DNA of 45,541 nt. Origin: Planctomycetota bacterium. Lineage in GTDB: Bacteria; Planctomycetota; Phycisphaerae; WQYP01. Position 1 is the first letter of the stretch. Every line of letters starts with the position of its first letter. Below, piece by piece: positions 17,578 through 28,335 of the stretch. Location of the stretch: assembly GCA_021808485.1 (NCBI GenBank), contig JAKBBN010000018.1, positions 1-45,541 on the forward strand, given 5' to 3'. Under the pieces are notes generated by a model. The model was given only the letters and a program-made list of their open reading frames with translations, was not told the origin of the DNA and made no database searches. The position numbers and the translations under genes were made by a program.

Positions 17578-18960
17578 TCACGCGGTCGGCAGCCGCAGCC
17601 GTTCAATCCGGAAAATCAGCTCGCGGGCGGCGGTTTCGTCCGCGGCTTCCGCAATGACGCGGGCGATTGGCTCGGTATTGCTGGGCCGCACCTGCACCCA
17701 GCCTTCCGGCCAGTCAATGCGCACGCCATCCTGCGTATCAAGCCGTTCACCGGCATAGGCGGTTTTAACTTTTTCCACGAGTTCATCCGCCTGTTGGCGC
17801 GTGCAGGCGAATTTGGTCTTTATCATGGCGTAACCGGGCAGTCCGGCAATCAGTTCGCTTATTTTTTTCCCGGTGCGGGTCATCAACTCCAGAATGCAGG
17901 CCATTCCCATCAGCGAATCCCGCACGGGACCGATGCGCAGGTCAATGATGCCGCCGTTGCCTTCCCCGCCGATGACGGCCTTTTCCTGGATCATGCGGCC
18001 GGCGACATTGGCCTCGCCGACCGGAGTGCGTATGACCGGCGACTGGAAACGGGCGGCAATGTCGTCGATCATGCGGCTGGTGGACAGATTGCACACCACG
18101 GTTCCTGCACGGGACATCAGGCGGTTGAGAACCGCCAGGGCCAGGGTGTATTCTTCACCGACAAACCGCCCGGTCTCGTCCACCACCACCAGCCGATCCG
18201 CGTCCGGGTCCTGTGCAAAACCGACCGCGGCTCTTTTTTCCTGCACAACCCGGCCCAATTCCAGCAGGTTTTCACGGACGGGTTCCGGCGTATGGGCAAA
18301 GCGGCCGTTGGCCTGCCCGTTGATATGAATCAATTCGGCGCCCAGCTTTCCCAGCAGCATCGGCGAGGGAATGCAGCCGGCGCCGTTAATGCTGTCAAGC
18401 ACCACGCGATACCGGTGGTCGGCAATCGGCTTGGCGTCCACATGTTGCAGCACCGTTTGCACATGATGGGCATGGGTACGGCTGTCGGTGCTTAACATGC
18501 CGATGCGGTTAACGTCCGCAAGTTTCCAACCACCGGAGGCGTAGATCGACTTCACACGTTCCATTATCGCGGGCGGAAATCCGATGCCGTCCGACCGCAG
18601 GAATTTGATGCCGTTGTATTCCGGCGGATTATGCGAAGCGGTAATCACAATGCCGGCATCCGCGGCAAGAAACCGGGTCATCAGGCCGACACTGGGCGTG
18701 GTGACCACGCCAAGGTCCGTCACATGCACACCCACGGAAAGCAGGCCCGCCGCCAGTGAACAGGCGACCATGGGGCCGGAAGCCCGGCTGTCACGCCCCA
18801 GCACAACCTGCAAGGGTTTTGTTTCACCGGCAATGGCCTGGTTGTCCAGCAGCATTTTTCCCAGGGCCTGTCCAAAGCGCAGGATGGAATCCGGCAGCAG
18901 TGTCTGACCGACAACGCCGCGGATTCCGGAAACGCTGATGATCAACTCGGGTTGCGACAT
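17578..18960 (-). CDS. Phosphoglucosamine mutase / phosphomannomutase, GlmM-like
   Basis: A 460-residue alpha-D-phosphohexomutase that moves phosphate between C6 and C1 of a hexose, probably glucosamine, feeding UDP-GlcNAc synthesis. The phosphoserine is Ser109 in ITASHNPPEYNG; the Mg loop is DPDADR (251-256); the phosphate-binding loop is RPSNTEP near the end. The sugar loop reads GGEGNGG (331-337), which is the archaeal-style version rather than the GGEQSGH of classic bacterial GlmM, so mannose or glucose phosphates may also be handled. The PDZ gene follows in the same operon. The family is certain; the substrate is not. Confidence 0.85.
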   Translation of the reverse strand: MSQPELIISVSGIRGVVGQTLLPDSILRFGQALGKMLLDNQAIAGETKPLQVVLGRDSRASGPMVACSLAAGLLSVGVHVTDLGVVTTPSVGLMTRFLAADAGIVITASHNPPEYNGIKFLRSDGIGFPPAIMERVKSIYASGGWKLADVNRIGMLSTDSRTHAHHVQTVLQHVDAKPIADHRYRVVLDSINGAGCIPSPMLLGKLGAELIHINGQANGRFAHTPEPVRENLLELGRVVQEKRAAVGFAQDPDADRLVVVDETGRFVGEEYTLALAVLNRLMSRAGTVVCNLSTSRMIDDIAARFQSPVIRTPVGEANVAGRMIQEKAVIGGEGNGGIIDLRIGPVRDSLMGMACILELMTRTGKKISELIAGLPGYAMIKTKFACTRQQADELVEKVKTAYAGERLDTQDGVRIDWPEGWVQVRPSNTEPIARVIAEAADETAARELIFRIERLRLPTA

Positions 18961-19043
18961 GAATCATGCACCTTTCGATTACATGCGGGTCTGCGGCCGA
19001 CATGCGGCCAAAGCGCCGGCGCACCGTCATTGTGGTGTATCGG

Positions 19044-19253
19044 CTAACGGCGGCCGCGGCCCGCCAAAAAATAGATAATTGAGCCGACCGGCGGCAGCAC
19101 GAAGACCATCACCAAGCCCCACAGAATTTTGTGCAGCGCCGGCTTGGCGGACAACAGCATGTCCACAAGCATCCAGATCCAGAACAGGAACGCCGCCACG
19201 CAGATAATGCCGTAGAAGAATTTGAACAGCAGGTGTGCGCCGGTATAAACCAC
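19044..19253 (-). CDS. Small PLDc_N-type membrane protein
   Basis: A 69-residue protein with two membrane helices and the linker LLSAKPALHKILWGLVMVF, then VLPPVGSIIYFLAGRGRR. This is the pattern of the PLDc_N domain (phospholipase D/cardiolipin synthase N-terminal), often found alone as a short membrane protein of unknown function. The GTG start at 19253 follows GGAG. It lies 18 bases after gyrB on the same strand, so it is probably cotranscribed. Confidence 0.75.
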   Translation of the reverse strand: MVYTGAHLLFKFFYGIICVAAFLFWIWMLVDMLLSAKPALHKILWGLVMVFVLPPVGSIIYFLAGRGRR

Positions 19254-19271
19254 TGTTTGATCTCCGCGGTA

Positions 19272-21896
<2,625 letters not shown>

Positions 21897-22078
21897 TTAT
21901 ACGCCCGCTTCAACGTGTAGCGGGTGGACCTTAACTATACCCGAAAATGCCGTTTCTCACAACGCATGTTCCCCGGAAAATCCGCTTCAAATCGTGGTTT
22001 TATGCGGATTTACAAGGCGCTCACCGCCGGCCAGACCACGCGATTATTCCGTCGCCGGCAAGCCCGTCGCCATGAGGC

Positions 22079-22840
22079 CTATTCGCTTAATTCCCGTGCC
22101 ACCACCAGGCGCTTGCGGCCCGCCTGAATATCACTTTCTATGCGCATTTCCGACTTGGCGGCGTGCGATGATCCCAATTGCCGCTGCAGGGCCACGAGTT
22201 CCCGCCGGATGCGGATCGCGATATCGTCCGCGGACAGTGATTCAAGCTCTGTGATATCAATCGGTTTGCCGTAACGGATGCGGATGGGCCGCGGACGCGG
22301 CAGTCGTCGGCCCCGTGGCCAGGCTTCAAACGCTCCCTCCACGGCCACGGGTATTACCGGAACCCTGGCCCGGCGCACAATAACCGCCACCCCGGCCGCC
22401 ACCGGGCCGATGGACCCATCCGCGGTTCGCGTCGCTTCTGGGAATATGTTGACCAGGTACCCTTTTTCCAGGCGGTTGAGTGACTCACGGATCGCCGTGG
22501 TATCCGCCCGCCCGCGGCGAATGGGAAAGGCGTTGGTTCGCTCGAATAGGTACTGGATAATCCCGCCGCGGAACAATGATTCCCGCGCCATATAATGAAT
22601 CTGGCGTTTTAGCGCAATGCCGATCAGCCACGGGTCCAGCATGCTTTGGTGATTCGTGACCAAAAGTGCCGCACCCTTTGTCGGCACATTTTCCCGTCCG
22701 CTGATGCGCACATGAAAAAGGAGAATGGCGATGAATTGAAAAAATACGCGGCCGAAATTCCACAGCAGGGCCTGCCATCGGTCGGTTCCTTCTCCGCGAA
22801 AAACATAGGGGCGGGAAGATCGTTCGTCAGGCGTGTTCAT
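22079..22840 (-). CDS. plsC: 1-acyl-glycerol-3-phosphate acyltransferase (PlsC family)
   Basis: A 253-residue membrane-associated acyltransferase that adds the second acyl chain to lysophosphatidate in phospholipid synthesis. The HX4D catalytic motif is NHQSMLDP (His64, Asp69). The acceptor-binding block reads IFPEATRTADG, where Ala replaces the usual Gly of FPEGTRS. A hydrophobic helix (about 30-45) anchors it. Its ATG overlaps the cmk stop by four bases (ATGA), so the two are translationally coupled. plsC beside cmk is a common bacterial arrangement. Confidence 0.9.
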   Translation of the reverse strand: MNTPDERSSRPYVFRGEGTDRWQALLWNFGRVFFQFIAILLFHVRISGRENVPTKGAALLVTNHQSMLDPWLIGIALKRQIHYMARESLFRGGIIQYLFERTNAFPIRRGRADTTAIRESLNRLEKGYLVNIFPEATRTADGSIGPVAAGVAVIVRRARVPVIPVAVEGAFEAWPRGRRLPRPRPIRIRYGKPIDITELESLSADDIAIRIRRELVALQRQLGSSHAAKSEMRIESDIQAGRKRLVVARELSE

Positions 22841-23577
22841 GGTTTCACCGCGTCGGCTGCCCCGGCCGCTTCGGCGATTTTTTCGGCCGCGTGCCTGGCG
22901 AGCTCCTCCACTACCTGCTTAGGCGTCAGCAGCGTTGTGTCCACGATAATCGCTCCGGATGCGACCGCCAATCCCCCGATTGCCCGACTTTTATCCTGGG
23001 CGTCGCGATTCTTTAGTTCCTCCACCATTTTAATTTTCGTGACCAGGACTCCTTTTTTCGCCAATTCGTTTATTCGTCTGTCGGCACGTACGTCAATGTC
23101 GGCATCCAGGTAGAATTTGCATATTGCATCAGGAAACACAATCGTGCCCTGATCCCTTCCCTCCGTCACGATGCGGCCGGTCTTTTCGGCGATCCGGCGC
23201 TGGCAGTCCACCAGCACGGTACGAACCGCGGTATTATCCGCTGAAACATAAGTTAACCGGGTAACTTCCGGCGTGCGAATCGCTTCGGAAACATCTCGCC
23301 CGTTGAGCAGAATATGGGCCGGTTGGCGGTTCCAGTCAAAATCAAGGTTCAACTCTCCAACTCGGCTTGCCATGGCTTGCGGATTTTGTGTAATTCCCCG
23401 CTCAATGGCGTCCAGGGTGACGGCACGATACATCGCCCCGGTATCCAAATGTTGAAATCCCAGATATCGGGCCAACTGATGGGCCACGGCGGACTTACCG
23501 GAACCGGCCGGGCCATCCAATGTGATTACCACCGGTTGATGCGCAGGGTGGCGTGATGGAGAAATATTCTGTGCCAT
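22837..23577 (-). CDS. cmk: (d)CMP kinase
   Basis: A 246-residue nucleoside monophosphate kinase making CDP/dCDP from CMP/dCMP. The P-loop is DGPAGSGKSAVA (21-32), followed by YLGFQHLDTGAMYRAVTLDA, the CMP-binding block. RIVTEGRDQGTIVFPDA carries the GRD substrate motif (most families read GRDIGTVV; here Gln replaces Ile). The C-terminal lid contains SRAIGGLAVASGAIIVDTT (normally DS.R...PL..A.DA..IDT). The length is slightly above the usual 225 because of a 15-residue N-terminal extension. Coupled to plsC downstream. Confidence 0.93.
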   Translation of the reverse strand: MAQNISPSRHPAHQPVVITLDGPAGSGKSAVAHQLARYLGFQHLDTGAMYRAVTLDAIERGITQNPQAMASRVGELNLDFDWNRQPAHILLNGRDVSEAIRTPEVTRLTYVSADNTAVRTVLVDCQRRIAEKTGRIVTEGRDQGTIVFPDAICKFYLDADIDVRADRRINELAKKGVLVTKIKMVEELKNRDAQDKSRAIGGLAVASGAIIVDTTLLTPKQVVEELARHAAEKIAEAAGAADAVKP

Positions 23578-23661
23578 TCTGGTTGATCCAGTCCAAAATT
23601 AATAACGTAAATGCGATAAAGTTTGGCCGAAAAACAAAATTAAGGCCAAAATTTGCATCTC

Positions 23662-23698
23662 CTCAGTTCTTGGACTATAGTCCAGCGCTGAGTATATA
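23662..23698 (+). promoter_or_regulatory. Promoter with overlapping palindromic operator, leader of the M20 dipeptidase
   Basis: TTGGAC at 23670-23675 and TATATA at 23693-23698 are exactly 17 bases apart, a good sigma-70-like promoter on the plus strand. A perfect 14-bp palindrome, TGGACTATAGTCCA (23671-23684), covers the -35, and outer arms CTCAG (23662-23666) and CTGAG (23688-23692) extend it. This is the geometry of a repressor site. Transcription would start near 23705. Confidence 0.5.
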
Positions 23699-23765
23699 TG
23701 GGAGATTGTTAACCAAAACTAATCTTTTCACAACCAATTCTTACTTTGTCCTTCTCTCCCCTCCG

Positions 23766-23801
23766 GTAGGCGGGTTGGCTTTGCCACCTGCCTACTTTTT
23801 T
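23766..23801 (+). terminator. Rho-independent terminator or attenuator inside the M20 leader
   Basis: A 13-bp stem pairs 23766-23779 with 23783-23795 around a TTT loop; it has one bulged T and one G-T pair. Six Ts follow (23796-23801). No plus-strand gene lies upstream, and the M20 gene starts only at 23983, so this ends either a roughly 95-nt small RNA or an attenuated leader. GGGAGA (23700-23705) can pair with TCTCCC (23755-23760) just before it. Confidence 0.72.
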
Positions 23802-23982
23802 ACGCGCCGTCTTTTTGCCGTCGTTTTTTTCATTCTGGTCGATGCGTTGGCCGCCCAATGGGTTAACGCTACAATTTCACCGTCCGCCACGCGACTACGC
23901 TATTGTGCCGTTTTGGCTCTCCGTTGCCTGGAAACATAGCTGCCGGCATGTGGGGTACGCCAATCATGGATGGAGCAACATT

Positions 23983-25362
23983 ATGCTGGACAGTGTTTTG
24001 GTATGGATTGACAAAAATCGACGTGCCTGGCTTGATGACCTGAAGCAATGGTTGAGCATAGCCAGCGTGTCCGCGGATCCGCAGCATGCCGCGGATACCG
24101 CCGCGGCCGCGGAATGGGCGATGTATTACCTGCGGGGGGCCGGTATGCAGACAAAACTGCTGGCTACGCCGGGGCATCCGTCTGTTCTGGCCGTTACGCC
24201 CGAGGGATTGTACCCGCCGGGTGCGCCGCATGTGCTGTTTTACGGCCATTATGACGTACAACCGCCCGAACCATTGGATAAGTGGTTGTCGCCACCCTTC
24301 AGCCCTGCCCAGCGAGACGGCCGACTGTTCGCACGCGGCGCCAGTGATGATAAGGGACAAGTGTTCTGTCATATGGCGGCTCTTGTGGCGTGGAAGCAAA
24401 TCGCAATGCAAATTCCCGTACGGCTGACGGTGCTCTTGGAGGGTGAGGAAGAGATCGGGTCCATTCATTTACGATCCGTGCTGGAAGCCGAGCGCGAGGC
24501 CCTCGCTTCGGCATCCACCGTTATCATCAGCGATTCCAGCCAGTTTGCACCCGGCATACCGGCCATTACCACCGGACTGCGCGGGCTGGTTTACTACCAG
24601 ATAACGTTAACCGGAGCGAATCAGGACTTACACAGCGGTGTATATGGGGGGGCCGTGGCCAATCCGGCCAACGAACTATGCCAATTGCTGGGGCGTTTGC
24701 ATGATGCCTCCGGCCGAGTCACCATTCCCCATTTTTACGATAATATAATTGCGGTTGAAGAAGCCGTGCGGGAGCAATGGGAAAAATTGCCGTTTTCGGA
24801 GAGTGATTTTGCCCGCGGCCTGGGATTGGAAGCGTTACGCGGCGAGCCGGGTTACTCGACGCTCGAACGGCGATGGTGCCGGCCCACGGTGGATATCAAT
24901 GGATTAACCAGCGGTTATCAGGGCGCGGGAGCCAAAACGGTGCTTCCGGCGGTTGCGTCCGCAAAGGTTTCCATGCGTTTGGTACCCGGCCAAAACCCTG
25001 CGGAAATTTGCGCAAATTTTGAAGCTTTTTTTCGGGCGGCCTGCCCGCCGGGGGTAAAACTTTCATTGGAATGTCTCAGCGCATCGCCTGCCGCATTGAC
25101 CCCGTCGGATTCCCCGGCCGTTCGCGCGGCCATGGCGGCACTGGAAATCGGATTTGGTAAATCGCCGGTGCTGATGCGTGAGGGAGGCTCCATTCCGGTG
25201 GTCAACTGGTTTAAGGAGATACTGGGTATTGACAGCGTGCTGGTCGGTTTTGGCCTGCCGGATGACAACCTTCATGCGCCCAATGAAAAACTGGATTTGG
25301 ACTGCCTCTATGGTGGAATTCGCACCGCGGCGGCACTTTACGATAAAATCGCGGGAAATTAA
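23983..25362 (+). CDS. M20-family dipeptidase
   Basis: A 459-residue di-zinc metallopeptidase of the M20 family, close to the ArgE/DapE/carnosinase-like dipeptidases. The first metal His and Asp lie in YGHYDVQPPEP (His89, Asp91); the bridging Asp is in ARGASDDKGQ (118-126); the general-base and metal Glu are in LLEGEEEIGS (151-160). A dimerisation domain starts near 210 with the LHSGVYGG motif that supplies a His across the dimer. It has no signal peptide, so it is cytosolic. The ATG at 23983 follows TGGAG at 23971-23975; the frame open to 23815 shows no homology. It may be controlled by the leader upstream. Confidence 0.9.
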   Translation: MLDSVLVWIDKNRRAWLDDLKQWLSIASVSADPQHAADTAAAAEWAMYYLRGAGMQTKLLATPGHPSVLAVTPEGLYPPGAPHVLFYGHYDVQPPEPLDKWLSPPFSPAQRDGRLFARGASDDKGQVFCHMAALVAWKQIAMQIPVRLTVLLEGEEEIGSIHLRSVLEAEREALASASTVIISDSSQFAPGIPAITTGLRGLVYYQITLTGANQDLHSGVYGGAVANPANELCQLLGRLHDASGRVTIPHFYDNIIAVEEAVREQWEKLPFSESDFARGLGLEALRGEPGYSTLERRWCRPTVDINGLTSGYQGAGAKTVLPAVASAKVSMRLVPGQNPAEICANFEAFFRAACPPGVKLSLECLSASPAALTPSDSPAVRAAMAALEIGFGKSPVLMREGGSIPVVNWFKEILGIDSVLVGFGLPDDNLHAPNEKLDLDCLYGGIRTAAALYDKIAGN

Positions 25363-25483
25363 TCCCGGCGGCCGATAATAACAGGAGTGTTGAAACTTTC
25401 GCGAAAATTCGGCCGGTGTTTCACGACGCGCGTTTGGCAATATGCAAGGCACTACCAACGTTGGAATTTTCGAAGGGTGCAGG

Positions 25484-27127
25484 ATGTTTTCGACTCAAAA
25501 CGTTTGGCCCGGCAGGCTCACCGGTATACCGCAGATCATGCCGCGGAAATTGTTTTGCGGCCTTGTCTTGGTCGCATTGCCCGTATTGACCGCATCGACG
25601 TATCCCGGCCGGGCATTTGCCGCGGCAAACGCCGGAAGTGGAAATCATTCGGCGATTCAACCCGGTCAGAATAATGGGCAGGGCAATGCAAAAGCGAACG
25701 CGCAAAAGGGCGCCGCAAACAATCCGACGCAAAAGAGCCTCCTTCCGGTGCCGCCATCGGCGGATCAGAACGCCGCCCGTCGGCAACTTGAGGTGGAATT
25801 CAATCGTTTATACCGCGGTCATGTGAACCACTTTACGGTGGGGCAGTTTCTGCAAAAACTCGCTGCGGCCACGCGCAATCCGCAACATCATCCGGTGCAC
25901 TGTTATGTTGCGCTTCATATGATGATTGAGCTGAGCGGCACATTTAATTATTTTCAGCAGGGGCAGAATGCCATCGAGCAAATGACCGCGCATTATGATG
26001 TGCGGGCGGCGCGTATGCAGGCGAAATTGGTGCATCTGTGGGCAAATTCCCGATTTTTGACGTATCCGACGGTGGCCGAATACCTGTGGGCGCCCAAGTA
26101 TTGGGTCGGCAAGGCGATCCCGGCGGGAGAGTTGCATTCCGCCCGGAGTATCGCCGCGGACGGACTGCGACTGGCGGTGCGCTTTTCACAGCGGCAGGCC
26201 GCAATAGGTTTTCGGCTGTTGCTTACGCGGATTCACCAGCAGAAGCCGATGATCAAAAAATTCCTGGCCGCGGAAAAGCTGCTGCGGACCAATCCGGATG
26301 ATCCGCGGGCCAACCAGACGGTGGGACTTTTTCTGATTGTGACGAAGGACTACGTCGCCGCCGGCGCGAAAAATCTGGCATTATCCGCGGACCCGGCCTG
26401 GCGGCAGATAGGCAAACTGGGTCAGATCGCGTTTACCGCTAAAACGCCCTGTCCGCCCATTTCGCAGCTTAAGGAGGCTTCGCTCTGGTGGTCGGCGGCG
26501 GATCGCGAGCGGCACAATTCATTTTACGCGATGGAATTTCGCCGCATGGCGCGGTGGTGTTTTCAATGCGCCCGGCCGCTGATCAATCGCGGATTCATAC
26601 AACTGCTTTCCGAAGGGCATTACCATATCGCCGTGGAGATGCTCAACGCCGCCGAGGTCTTTGTGTCGCACCGTAAAAACAGGAAGATAAAAGGGCACGC
26701 GGATGAGGCTGTCTGGAAATTTATGCTGGCGGATATTAAAAAACTTCGCGCAAAATTTTCCTCCGCCATGGTCGCCGTAAGTGCGGGGAACGCGACGCCG
26801 GACCTCAATGAATCGATCGGCACTTACCTCTGTTTTGGAGAGGGAAGGTGGAAAGACGGGCTGGTCTATCTGTCTCATGCCAGAACCACCGCGATTCGGG
26901 CCGCCGCGAGGCGGGATGCAAGTTTGCCGGTGCAACCGGAGGCGGAACTCGCCGCAGGCGATGCCTGGTGGCGGCTGGCGAAAAATGCGAGTGGACTCCA
27001 GAAAATGAACATGGAAATGCGGGCGGCCCATTGGTATCGCCGGGCATTGCCGCAACTGGCCGGGCGCAAAAAAAAGCGTGTGCAATATCGCCTGCTTCAC
27101 GAACAGCTTTTGTTGAAATCAGAGTAA
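25484..27127 (+). CDS. Secreted protein with planctomycete GDAWW C-terminal module
   Basis: A 547-residue exported protein. A hydrophobic stretch, LFCGLVLVALPVLTAST, is followed by a Gly/Asn/Gln/Ala-rich linker, then a helical body. The C-terminal 120 residues match a module I know from many planctomycete secreted proteins: an N-x-x-x-G-x-Y-L-C-F start with DGLVYLSHA, then LAAGDAWWRLAKNASGLQKM and AAHWYRRALPQLAG. Its role is undefined; it usually sits behind catalytic or carbohydrate-binding domains, none of which I see here. Two starts are possible: 25484 (GAAGGGTGCAGG before ATG) or 25538, where the signal peptide begins. The gene has its own unit 121 bases after the dipeptidase. Confidence 0.65.
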   Translation: MFSTQNVWPGRLTGIPQIMPRKLFCGLVLVALPVLTASTYPGRAFAAANAGSGNHSAIQPGQNNGQGNAKANAQKGAANNPTQKSLLPVPPSADQNAARRQLEVEFNRLYRGHVNHFTVGQFLQKLAAATRNPQHHPVHCYVALHMMIELSGTFNYFQQGQNAIEQMTAHYDVRAARMQAKLVHLWANSRFLTYPTVAEYLWAPKYWVGKAIPAGELHSARSIAADGLRLAVRFSQRQAAIGFRLLLTRIHQQKPMIKKFLAAEKLLRTNPDDPRANQTVGLFLIVTKDYVAAGAKNLALSADPAWRQIGKLGQIAFTAKTPCPPISQLKEASLWWSAADRERHNSFYAMEFRRMARWCFQCARPLINRGFIQLLSEGHYHIAVEMLNAAEVFVSHRKNRKIKGHADEAVWKFMLADIKKLRAKFSSAMVAVSAGNATPDLNESIGTYLCFGEGRWKDGLVYLSHARTTAIRAAARRDASLPVQPEAELAAGDAWWRLAKNASGLQKMNMEMRAAHWYRRALPQLAGRKKKRVQYRLLHEQLLLKSE

Positions 27128-27249
27128 ACGGCGCGGTCCCGGCCCGCCTGTTCCCCGTGCGTTCGCCAGCTAATTTGCGCCGCGGCACGGCGAATTGATC
27201 CGTGCCGTTACGCGCGACCGCAAAGCGGGCGGTTGCATCCGGCGGGCCG

Positions 27250-28317
27250 CTATCCTGCGCCGGCGGCTGTTTTGCCGCCTTCCTGTTTGGCGGCGATAAC
27301 CTGCGCCTGGCGTCTCAATCGTTTGCGTTCATTGAAATTGCTGGCGAGTTGATCAATCAAAACCGCCAGGAGTATCACCGCCCCGGTGATAAAGTATGTC
27401 CAGTTCGAACTTATGGTGAATACTTTTCGCTGGCCGGCCACATGGTATACCCATTTGAACAGGATAATTCCGTTTTGAATCAATTCCAGCATGATCGAAC
27501 CGATAATGGCGCCCAGCACGCTGCCTTCACCGCCGCGGAGGGATACGCCGCCGATCACCGCCGCGGCAATGGCGTTGAGTTCATAACCGTTGCCCACAAG
27601 ATAGGTCATTTGCCCTATGTAGGATGCGTAGCAGATGCCCGCGACGCCGGCCAGGCCGGCCGAAATGACATACGTAAGCGTTTCCACGCGATCCACCGGG
27701 ATGCCGGAATACCGTGCCGCATCCCGATTTCCACCGATGGCGAATACATACCGGCCGAACACGGTTGCATGCAGCAGGTAGCCGGCAAGGATAATCACGC
27801 CGATGAACATCAGGACCGGATAGGCCAGCACGGAGTGGTAGCCGTAACGGAAAAGTCCCTCGGTGGATAAGTTGATCAGCGGCGAGGTGCCGAGCCCCAG
27901 CGTGCCGCCGTGTGTGATAATCTGCGCCAGTCCACGCCACAGCAGCATTCCGGCCAGTGTAACGATGAAAGGGGGGAGCTTTAATTTGGAGATCAGCAGT
28001 CCCTGGCACAATCCGATCAACAGCGCCACGGCCATCGCGATGCCGATGCCCATCCAAAGCGGATAATGGAGACAATGAATGGAAGGAGACGATATTTTTG
28101 CAATCAAAACGCCGGTCAGGCCGATGATGCCGCCGACGGAAAGATCAATGCCGCCGGTAATAATTACAAAACTGCTGCCGATGGCGAATATGCCCAGCAT
28201 GGCGGCCTGGCGCGACAGGTTGAGAATGTTCCCGGCGTTCCCGAAGTCATGGTTGCTCCAGAATAAAAAGCCGCACATAACGACCACGGCACAAAAAATT
28301 CCCAGTTCACGTCGCAT
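27250..28317 (-). CDS. Sugar ABC transporter permease, RbsC type
   Basis: A 355-residue inner-membrane permease of the ribose/galactose class (BPD_transp_2) with about nine or ten helices. The signature stretches are IGSSFVIITGGIDLSVGGII, an ABC-type loop in the first half, and AAAVIGGVSLRGGEGSVLGA in the second. These are the family's GGIDLSVG and GG.s..GG.G...G. It is the third gene of a binding protein-ATPase-permease operon. The C-terminal 30 residues are basic. The family is firm; the sugar is not known. Confidence 0.93.
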   Translation of the reverse strand: MRRELGIFCAVVVMCGFLFWSNHDFGNAGNILNLSRQAAMLGIFAIGSSFVIITGGIDLSVGGIIGLTGVLIAKISSPSIHCLHYPLWMGIGIAMAVALLIGLCQGLLISKLKLPPFIVTLAGMLLWRGLAQIITHGGTLGLGTSPLINLSTEGLFRYGYHSVLAYPVLMFIGVIILAGYLLHATVFGRYVFAIGGNRDAARYSGIPVDRVETLTYVISAGLAGVAGICYASYIGQMTYLVGNGYELNAIAAAVIGGVSLRGGEGSVLGAIIGSIMLELIQNGIILFKWVYHVAGQRKVFTISSNWTYFITGAVILLAVLIDQLASNFNERKRLRRQAQVIAAKQEGGKTAAGAG

Positions 28318-28335
28318 CAGGGGCCGATCCTTTTA

